DNA of 64,000 nucleotides from Chamaesiphon sp. 336R_metabinner_41. GTDB lineage: Bacteria; Cyanobacteriota; Cyanobacteriia; Cyanobacteriales; Chamaesiphonaceae. Below are positions 57,851 through 64,000 of the stretch, one piece after another (within the stretch, counting starts at the first letter, position 1; every line of letters begins with the position of its first letter). The stretch is from the NCBI GenBank assembly GCA_025359915.1, contig JANYDE010000006.1, forward strand, positions 1 to 64,000, read 5' to 3'. A program made the position numbers and the translations under genes. The notes under the pieces were generated by a model that was given only the letters and a program-made list of their open reading frames with translations, made no database searches and was not told the DNA's origin.

Positions 57851-58132
57851 GCAGTTCACAATCGCTATTAAATGACAATCATGCTGCTTGACAAACTCTG
57901 ATGTTAAATCTCTAGCATTTAATACGGATATCGATTTCTTACCTTCACTATTTCTAGGATTTTGATGCCATTCTCCACGAGTTTCAATAATTCGGTCTGG
58001 TAAACCATCAATTAATAATTGTGCTTTTTCTCCGAAATTAATTAGCTTATCTGTCCCGCCGCTCGATCCAACAAATATGGTATCTCCTGATGATAAATGA
58101 AAAATATCATCAATTTTTATTTTAAATTTCAT
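57839..58132 (-). CDS. hypothetical protein, 97 residues
   Basis: A small, mainly beta-looking protein: FKIKIDDIFHLSSGDTIFVG, then LLIDGLPDRIIETRGEWHQN. The opening resembles a translation-factor domain-2-like beta barrel, but this is weak. I chose ATG 58132; the frame continues to 58210 into the TAGGTTGGGTT repeat B4. Its last bases overlap the antitoxin gene tail-to-tail by 12. Confidence 0.5.
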   Translation of the reverse strand: MKFKIKIDDIFHLSSGDTIFVGSSGGTDKLINFGEKAQLLIDGLPDRIIETRGEWHQNPRNSEGKKSISVLNARDLTSEFVKQHDCHLIAIVNCSWE

Positions 58133-58190
58133 TTTTAGAATGTTATTGGTTTTCGCATCCAAGATATTCTGCGGGTGACATGAATATGTT

Positions 58191-58276
58191 GTAGGTTGGG
58201 TTGCGCTCAAGCAAAACCCAACATCAACACGCCAAAAACCTAGAAATGTTGGGTTTCATTCTTCAACCCAACCTAC
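58191..58276. repeat. TAGGTTGGGTT palindrome family copy (B4)
   Basis: Begins GTAGGTTGGGTTGCGC and ends TTTCATTCTTCAACCCAACCTAC-like, with the right arm identical to that of B3 (41760-41788) and a diverged left arm. It lies upstream of metH and of the divergent hypothetical gene. Confidence 0.8.
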
Positions 58277-58344
58277 CATAAAAGATTTGTCCGTTAATTA
58301 GGATCTCTGTAGCCCTTCCGATGAATAGACAGGGCGAATTTTAC

Positions 58345-58350
58345 TATAAT
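58345..58350 (+). promoter_or_regulatory. putative -10 of metH
   Basis: TATAAT in TTTTACTATAATATAGG, 86 bases before the metH ATG. No good -35 is seen and no cobalamin- or SAH-riboswitch consensus could be recognised in 58277-58436. Confidence 0.35.
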
Positions 58351-58436
58351 ATAGGCTAATATCCCGAAATACCAAGCAGTTAGAAGATCTTATCGATATC
58401 TCAATCGATGAGCTAAGTCTCTATTTTAGTAATTAT

Positions 58437-61400
58437 ATGACAAGTGCATTTCTCTCGCGTCTCCATAGTCCAGAACGTCCTGTCATCGTCTTTGATGGCG
58501 CGATGGGTACAAACCTTCAAGTCCAGAATCTCACGGCGGAGGACTTCGGTGGGGCTGAGTATGAAGGTTGTAATGAATATCTCGTCCATACGAAACCCGA
58601 AGCAGTAGCCATCGTACATCGGGATTTCTTGTCAGCGGGTGCGGATGTGATTGAGACGGATACTTTTGGTGGTACCTATCAAACATTGGCGGAATATGGA
58701 TTAGAAGAAAAGGTTTATTATCTCAATAAGACTGCTGCTGAACTAGCCAAAAAATGTACGGCGGAATTTTCGACACCGGAAAAGCCTAGATTTGTTGCAG
58801 GATCGATCGGTCCTGGTACTAAGTTACCCTCGATCGGACATATCAGTTATGAGGAGCTAGAGCAAGCATACACCGAACAGGCTACGGGCTTGTACGACGG
58901 TGGTGTGGATCTATTTTTGATTGAGACTTGTATGGATGTGCTGCAAATTAAGGCAGCAATCAGTGGACTCGAACGAGTGTTTAAGGATAAAGGTGTGCGG
59001 TTGCCAATTATGGTGTCGGCGACATTTGAAAATCCCCAGGCGACGATGTTGTCTGGTAGTGATGTTGCGACATTATTAACGGCGTTGCAACCATTCCCGA
59101 TCGACATTTTAGGACTAAATTGTGCGACTGGGCCAGATTTGATGGCTCCTCATATTAAGCATCTGTGCGAACAGTCTCCATTCGTGGTTTCTTGCGTGCC
59201 AAATGCCGGATTACCGGAAAATATCGGCGGACATGCTCACTATAAATTAACCCCTGTCGAACTCAAATTGGCGATGTATAAGTTCGTCGAAGATTGGGGT
59301 GTCCAAGTAATCGGTGGTTGCTGTGGTACACGTCCAGATCATATTAAAGCTTTAGCGGAAATTGGTGCGACTTTACAGGTTAAAGAACGGACTCCAGTAT
59401 TTGAACCAGCGGCATCTTCATTGATGTCAATTCAGCCTTATCATCAGGATAACTCGTTCCTAATTATCGGCGAACGGTTGAATGCGAGTGGCTCGAAAAA
59501 GTGCCGCGATTTATTAAACGAAGAAAATTGGGATGGGTTAGTTTCTCTCGCTAAATCCCAAGTTAAAGAAGGTGCCCACATTCTCGATGTCAACGTCGAT
59601 TATGTCGGACGGGATGGTGTTAAGGACATGCACGAGGTGGTTTCGCGTGTCGTGAATAACGTCAGTTTACCGCTAATGTTGGATTCCACTGAGTGGGAGA
59701 AAATGGAAGCTGGACTTAAAGTTGCTGGGGGTAAATGCTTACTCAACTCAACTAACTATGAAGATGGCGAAGAACGTTTCTATAAAGTATTGAAAATCGC
59801 CAAGAAATATGGTGCCGGAATCGTCATTGGGACGATCGATGAAGAAGGCATGGCACGCACCGCCGAACGAAAATTCTCGATCGCGCAACGTGCTTATCGG
59901 GCTGCTGTAGAATATGGTATCCCTGCTTATGAAGTATTCTTCGATCCTTTAGCACTGCCAATTTCAACCGGAATTGAAGAAGATCGGGAAAATGGTAAAG
60001 CCACCGTCGAATCAATTAAAATGATTCGCGATAATTTACCACAATGTCACGTTCTCCTGGGATTATCAAATATTTCCTTCGGTCTAAATCCGGCTGCGCG
60101 ACAAGTATTGAACTCGATGTTCTTGCATGAGTGTATGAATGCTGGCATGGATGCCGCAATTGTTAGTCCAAATAAAATTCTCCCTCTTGCTAAAATAACG
60201 CCCGAACATCAAGAAATCTGTCGGAATCTGATTTACGATCGCCGTCAATTCGACGGTGATATTTGCACCTACGATCCGCTCGGTTTGCTCACCACCATGT
60301 TTGAAGGTGTCAGCACCAAACGTGACAAAGCCGAGGATGACAAACTTCCGCTCGAACAGAAACTAACCCGCCATATTATCGACGGCGAACGGGTGGGATT
60401 AGAAGCGAATCTGATGAAAGCGATCGAGAAATATCCACCATTAGATGTAATCAACACCTATCTCCTCGACGGTATGAAAGTTGTCGGCGAACTGTTCGGT
60501 TCTGGACAAATGCAACTTCCCTTTGTTTTGCAATCTGCCGAAACAATGAAAGCCGCCGTTGCTTTACTCGAACCCCACATGGACAAAGCCGACGCAGGCG
60601 TGAGTAATGCCAAAGGAAAATTCGTAATTGCCACCGTCAAAGGCGACGTACATGATATCGGTAAAAACCTCGTCGATATCATCCTCACCAACAACGGTTA
60701 TGAAGTAATCAACATGGGGATTAAACAATCCGTCGAAGCGATTATTCAAGCCTACGAAACCCACAAACCCGACTGTATCGCCATGAGCGGACTGCTAGTC
60801 AAATCCACCGCCTTCATGAAAGATAATCTCGAAGCCTTCAACGAAAAAGGCATCACCATTCCGATTATCCTTGGCGGTGCTGCCCTCACCCCCAAATTTG
60901 TCTACAATGACTGCCAAAATGCTTATAAAGGGCAGGTCATCTACGGCAAGGATGCTTTTGCCGATCTGAACTTTATGGACGCGCTCATGCCCGCCAAACA
61001 GGGCAACAAATGGGATGACACCCACGGCTTCCTCGATGAAAATGGCAAACCAATTAAAGTCGCCGCCGAGGTTGAAGCACCCAAAGAGCAAATCGAGAGT
61101 AACGAACCAGTTGTAATCGACACAGTGCGATCGGAAGCGGTAGGATTGGATATCGATCGGCCTACACCACCATTCTGGGGTACCAAAATCCTCAAAGATG
61201 AAATCGTCCTCGAAGATCTATTCTGGCACATGGATCTCCAAGCCCTGATCGCCGGACAATGGCAATTCCGCAAACCAAAGGATCAAACTCGCGAAGAATA
61301 CGACGCATTCCTCGCCGCTAAAGTCCATCCCATCCTCGCAGAATGGAAAGCCAAAATCCTCACCGGAGAATGGCTCGAACCCCAACTGATCTACGGCTAC

Positions 61401-61982
61401 TTCCCCTGTACCGCCGAAGGTAACTCCGTCCACGTCTACGATCCCAGCGTCATCGAGCAAGGCTTAACCCCCCACACAGCCACCCCGCTCGTCACCTGGA
61501 CATTCCCCCGCCAAAAATCCCTGCGTCGGCTCTGTCTGGCTGATTTCTTCCGCCCCCTCTCCGAGAATAAATTCGACGTATTCCCCATGCAAGCCGTAAC
61601 CATGGGCGAAGTCGCCAGCGAAAAAGCCCAAGTGTTATTCAAAGCCGACAACTATGCCAACTATCTCTACTTTCACGGTATGGCTGTCCAAATGGCTGAA
61701 GGTTTAGCCGAATGGGGACACGCCCGCATCCGCAAGGAGTTGGGTTATGGCGATTTGGAGCCAGATAATATTCGCGATATGTTGGCGCAACGCTATCAGG
61801 GTTCGCGGTATAGTTTTGGCTATCCAGCTTGTCCGAACGTGGCGGATCAGTTCAAGCAGTTGGAGATTATGGGTGCCGAGCGGATGGGGATGACGATGGA
61901 TGAGAGCGAGCAGCTCTATCCTGAGCAGTCTACGACTGCGTTGATTGTCTATCATCCGACGGCTAAGTACTTTAGTGCTTAG
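58437..61982 (+). CDS. metH: cobalamin-dependent methionine synthase
   Basis: A 1181-residue four-module enzyme moving a methyl group from methyltetrahydrofolate to homocysteine. The homocysteine domain has zinc ligands C229 (GLNCATG) and C295-C296 (GGCCGT). The pterin domain follows ([13 protein letters not shown]) from about residue 340. The cap and B12 domain carry the cobalt ligand H739 ([11 protein letters not shown]). The reactivation domain binding S-adenosylmethionine is at about 960-1181 ([11 protein letters not shown]). Complete and of normal length. Confidence 0.97.
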   Translation: MTSAFLSRLHSPERPVIVFDGAMGTNLQVQNLTAEDFGGAEYEGCNEYLVHTKPEAVAIVHRDFLSAGADVIETDTFGGTYQTLAEYGLEEKVYYLNKTAAELAKKCTAEFSTPEKPRFVAGSIGPGTKLPSIGHISYEELEQAYTEQATGLYDGGVDLFLIETCMDVLQIKAAISGLERVFKDKGVRLPIMVSATFENPQATMLSGSDVATLLTALQPFPIDILGLNCATGPDLMAPHIKHLCEQSPFVVSCVPNAGLPENIGGHAHYKLTPVELKLAMYKFVEDWGVQVIGGCCGTRPDHIKALAEIGATLQVKERTPVFEPAASSLMSIQPYHQDNSFLIIGERLNASGSKKCRDLLNEENWDGLVSLAKSQVKEGAHILDVNVDYVGRDGVKDMHEVVSRVVNNVSLPLMLDSTEWEKMEAGLKVAGGKCLLNSTNYEDGEERFYKVLKIAKKYGAGIVIGTIDEEGMARTAERKFSIAQRAYRAAVEYGIPAYEVFFDPLALPISTGIEEDRENGKATVESIKMIRDNLPQCHVLLGLSNISFGLNPAARQVLNSMFLHECMNAGMDAAIVSPNKILPLAKITPEHQEICRNLIYDRRQFDGDICTYDPLGLLTTMFEGVSTKRDKAEDDKLPLEQKLTRHIIDGERVGLEANLMKAIEKYPPLDVINTYLLDGMKVVGELFGSGQMQLPFVLQSAETMKAAVALLEPHMDKADAGVSNAKGKFVIATVKGDVHDIGKNLVDIILTNNGYEVINMGIKQSVEAIIQAYETHKPDCIAMSGLLVKSTAFMKDNLEAFNEKGITIPIILGGAALTPKFVYNDCQNAYKGQVIYGKDAFADLNFMDALMPAKQGNKWDDTHGFLDENGKPIKVAAEVEAPKEQIESNEPVVIDTVRSEAVGLDIDRPTPPFWGTKILKDEIVLEDLFWHMDLQALIAGQWQFRKPKDQTREEYDAFLAAKVHPILAEWKAKILTGEWLEPQLIYGYFPCTAEGNSVHVYDPSVIEQGLTPHTATPLVTWTFPRQKSLRRLCLADFFRPLSENKFDVFPMQAVTMGEVASEKAQVLFKADNYANYLYFHGMAVQMAEGLAEWGHARIRKELGYGDLEPDNIRDMLAQRYQGSRYSFGYPACPNVADQFKQLEIMGAERMGMTMDESEQLYPEQSTTALIVYHPTAKYFSA

Positions 61983-62079
61983 TTCCTACATCCGCATTTC
62001 AAGTTGTTGATTGCGTAGGGTGTGTTATCGCGACAGCGTAACGCACCGATTTAATGTGGGTTAATTGGCTCACTTCTCT

Positions 62080-62109
62080 ATCCCCGATTTCTTTGAAGAA
62101 GTCGGGGAT
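62080..62109 (+). terminator. terminator-like hairpin after metH
   Basis: ATCCCCGATTTCTT (62080-62093) pairs with AAGAAGTCGGGGAT (62096-62109) with one G-U pair and a 2-base gap, followed by ATTTATT. It lies 98 bases after the metH stop codon, beyond a GTAGGGTGTGTTATCGCG / GTAACGCACC inverted-repeat remnant. Confidence 0.65.
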
Positions 62110-62179
62110 ATTTATTAACTAAATTGGTAGTTTCGATAGGTTTTTCAGAAGAGACACATAGGAACAAGTATCCCTAAAA

Positions 62180-62383
62180 TCAAATCTCGATCGACTCTGT
62201 TGGTAGATAATTAGATTTGTATAATAATCTTGCTTTACGTTGTTTAAGTAAGTCTGCATCTGCTAGTGCGATCGCTTCATCTAGCCGTAGATTGAATAAA
62301 TCTAATAACCGACAGGCTTCTCGCAACTTGGCGATCGATCTCGCTCTAGTCTCAGGATCGGGAATTTTAAATTGGTCGTTCAT
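62180..62383 (-). CDS. hypothetical small helical protein
   Basis: A 67-residue protein: MNDQFKIPDPETRARSIAKL, REACRLLDLFNLRLDEAIAL, then a basic segment (KQRKARLLYK). It looks like two or three helices. I use ATG 62383, which starts 2 bases after the stop codon of the gene upstream; an ATG at 62395 overlaps that gene. No domain recognised. Confidence 0.55.
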   Translation of the reverse strand: MNDQFKIPDPETRARSIAKLREACRLLDLFNLRLDEAIALADADLLKQRKARLLYKSNYLPTESIEI

Positions 62384-62385
62384 GA

Positions 62386-62724
62386 CTAATTCCAATTACG
62401 TTGAATATCTTGTAAACTAGCAACACTGGCATCCAGAGAGTTTCGACCACTCTCCATCGCACCATACAATAAATTTAACATATCGGTAGAGGCAGTTGGC
62501 TGAGATTGATAGACTCTCAACAACAGGTTATACAATCGGGAGTATGAAGATAATAGCCGCTCTTTGATATTCTGGAGTTCTTCCAGTTCTGGCAGTGTTT
62601 CGGCTGTTTCGCCGATTTGCTCAAATAATCTAAACTCTATTGCCGTAGTATCATCGATGCACTCAATCAATCCGCGTTTCAGAGTAAAGATGTTTGTGAG
62701 TATGGTATCTGGTAGTTTTGCCAC
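62386..62724 (-). CDS. hypothetical helical protein, 112 residues
   Basis: A probably all-helical protein (LPELEELQNIKERLLSSYSR, LYNLLLRVYQSQP, ESGRNSLDASVASLQDIQRN). The start is GTG at 62724; no ATG near the N-terminus fits. It forms an apparent two-gene unit with the helical 67-residue protein that begins 2 bases downstream. No family recognised; a bicistronic toxin-antitoxin-like arrangement is possible but unsupported. Confidence 0.55.
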   Translation of the reverse strand: MAKLPDTILTNIFTLKRGLIECIDDTTAIEFRLFEQIGETAETLPELEELQNIKERLLSSYSRLYNLLLRVYQSQPTASTDMLNLLYGAMESGRNSLDASVASLQDIQRNWN

Positions 62725-62876
62725 TGATGAATATGTTGACAGGGATGTTTCATCTGTTAATTTATCAGGTTTTGGATGTTAAAACATATAAAATACCGAT
62801 CGCATTGAAATGAGATCGGTATTTTATTTATTTCAATAAGCCTGGTTCAATCCAAATATCAATAAAAAATATAGAC

Positions 62877-63107
62877 TTACACTTTATATCCTAAAGCCAT
62901 CATGATAGCTGCGACAGTTATTTCATTCATTCCATAATGATCTCTGCGATTATCAGAATAATGAGCGTTGTAAATATCAGGTTTGCCTGTGAGTGTTTTA
63001 GGTACACTATAGTGTGGATAGTCACTTGTTTGACCTATTTCTCTAATCATCCAAAGGGCAATAGTTTCTTTAACTTCATAGCCCTCTACAATTTTCCATT
63101 GTGCCAT
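62877..63107 (-). CDS. hypothetical protein, 76 residues
   Basis: A small protein (MAQWKIVEGYEVKETIALWM, then HYSDNRRDHYGMNEITVAAI) ending MMALGYKV. AAGGAGA lies 9 bases before ATG 63107, a good ribosome site that supports real expression. No domain recognised. Confidence 0.55.
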   Translation of the reverse strand: MAQWKIVEGYEVKETIALWMIREIGQTSDYPHYSVPKTLTGKPDIYNAHYSDNRRDHYGMNEITVAAIMMALGYKV

Positions 63108-63156
63108 AATTTATTCTCCTTGATTAATCATACTTTTACTTTTAATTCAATCCAAT

Positions 63157-63936
63157 CTAGTTGTCTATTTTTTTCATGCAATATACTATTACAATCCAAC
63201 CACCCCAAATGATAAGTGGAATTCCAATAATAGGAAGTTGAATCAAGGCAAAGCCAAAGAATAAGGCGCAACTACCTTTTATAATCTCACCCCAATCTGG
63301 TTCTTCCTGGCGATTGCGATCGCTGCTGTTATTACCTAATGAAGAAGAATTAGATTTTATTGGTGTGTCAGTTTCAATCCAATCATTATTATTTGTCTCT
63401 CGGTGGGGAGAATCAGGCTTTGCTGGAGTGACAGAACCAATTCGACCGATTGTTTTACGTGCTTCAAGAGCAAGTCCTGAGTTGTCTCCATTAGTAACTA
63501 ATTCAAACATTTGCACTGCTTCAGCTTTACGATCTAAATTTAGATAAGTACAAGCTAAACTATACTGATATAGAGGATCTGGATCGGCAGCAACCGCATT
63601 AGAAAAAGCTTCAGCAGCCTCTGCTAAATTCTTTTTGGCATTTTTACCTATACCTTCATTAACCATTCCAAATTTTATTTGAGCAAAATAATTAAGTTCT
63701 TTTATTCTGCCAATGGATGAATAATACATTCCTAAGAGAGACGGCTGTTCATCAGGTTGTGATTTCATAATTTCAGAATGGAAAAGCTTTAAATCTCCAT
63801 CAATGAGAGCCTTGCCACTAGACTCTTTCATAAGATAATTATCCTGTTGTTCAAGCTTTTTAATTTCTTGATTAATGTCCTCAAAATATGATATCGCTGT
63901 CTGACAAGCGATTGAATATTCTGTTCCTATTGTCAT
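63157..63936 (-). CDS. TPR-containing protein with C-terminal membrane hairpin
   Basis: A protein of about 259 residues. An N-terminal helical part is followed by a TPR-like pair near residues 105-165 (AAEAFSNAVAADPDPLYQYS, LACTYLNLDRKAEAVQMFEL), a Ser/Asn-rich linker (about 175-215) and two adjacent hydrophobic segments at about 225-252 (ALFFGFALIQLPIIGIPLII). I chose ATG 63936 because AGGAG sits 9 bases upstream; ATG 63945 directly abuts AGGAG. Function unknown; the layout suggests a membrane-tethered adaptor. Confidence 0.6.
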   Translation of the reverse strand: MTIGTEYSIACQTAISYFEDINQEIKKLEQQDNYLMKESSGKALIDGDLKLFHSEIMKSQPDEQPSLLGMYYSSIGRIKELNYFAQIKFGMVNEGIGKNAKKNLAEAAEAFSNAVAADPDPLYQYSLACTYLNLDRKAEAVQMFELVTNGDNSGLALEARKTIGRIGSVTPAKPDSPHRETNNNDWIETDTPIKSNSSSLGNNSSDRNRQEEPDWGEIIKGSCALFFGFALIQLPIIGIPLIIWGGWIVIVYCMKKIDN

Positions 63937-64000
63937 TGAATGCATCTCCTATATTTATTTTTACAATGAGTAGTTAAAGGAATAATTGTAGCTATTATTT

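Noticed and set aside
57853..57895. Short frame after the antitoxin as a toxin
   Set aside because: Only about 14 codons before a stop and no PIN- or Doc-like residues.
58277..58436. Cobalamin or SAH riboswitch before metH
   Set aside because: I could not find the B12-box or SAH-switch consensus and the leader after the putative -10 is under 90 bases.

Overview
The window is chromosomal DNA from a cyanobacterium. Diagnostic genes are petM (cytochrome b6f), ndhH (NDH-1), ycf39 (photosystem II assembly) and a phototaxis-type chemotaxis locus with a PatA-like regulator. The ribosomal operon is also cyanobacterial: it starts at rplC without rpsJ, lacks rpsN and rpmD, and ends truA-rplM-rpsI-rpmE. 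CGATCG/GCGATCGC (HIP1-like) words are very frequent. The genus cannot be fixed from the sequence alone. No prophage, insertion sequence or CRISPR array is visible.

Layout. (1) 0.3-10.2 kb, minus strand: a six-gene chemosensory locus in the order PatA-like regulator, double CheW, two methyl-accepting receptors, hybrid CheA and a CheB-like lone receiver. Its intergenic gaps are filled by telomere-like heptamers. (2) 10.4-12.3 kb, plus: hisB, a 47-residue protein and uppP. (3) 12.4-14.4 kb, minus: a phage-T4-type RNA repair pair, polynucleotide kinase/phosphatase plus RNA ligase 1. (4) 14.6-18.5 kb, minus: MoxR ATPase, DUF4350, DUF4129 and a YaaW-like protein. (5) 18.7-25.4 kb: hemE, a probable structured RNA, a heme-oxygenase-fold diiron protein, tRNA-Phe, an acyltransferase, a coiled-coil membrane protein, tldD and a deleted dinB pseudogene. 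(6) 25.5-43.4 kb, minus: one ribosomal protein supercluster (S10, spc and alpha type) with secY, adk, infA, rpoA and truA. (7) 44-62 kb: housekeeping genes including a J-domain protein, rsmE, ndhH, a CbbY-like phosphatase, an OmpR-type regulator, nadK, ycf39-petM, rimI, lysC, an NlpC/P60 enzyme overlapping a GAF-HD-GYP protein, a lone Phd antitoxin and metH. (8) 62.2-64 kb, minus: small genes of unknown function.

Repeats are the second theme. Heptamer tandem repeats of unrelated sequence but the same 7-bp period fill many gaps. At least three families of inverted-repeat elements recur: a GC-rich MITE-like element, a TAGGTTGGGTT palindrome and a CCCGACTTTT hairpin. Several sit between co-directional ribosomal protein genes.

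The most interesting functional item is the RNA repair pair at 12.4-14.4 kb, both members of which keep their catalytic motifs. Next come the structured RNA after hemE, the repeat-filled translation initiation regions of the chemotaxis genes, and an HD-GYP protein with a long CxxC-containing insertion.
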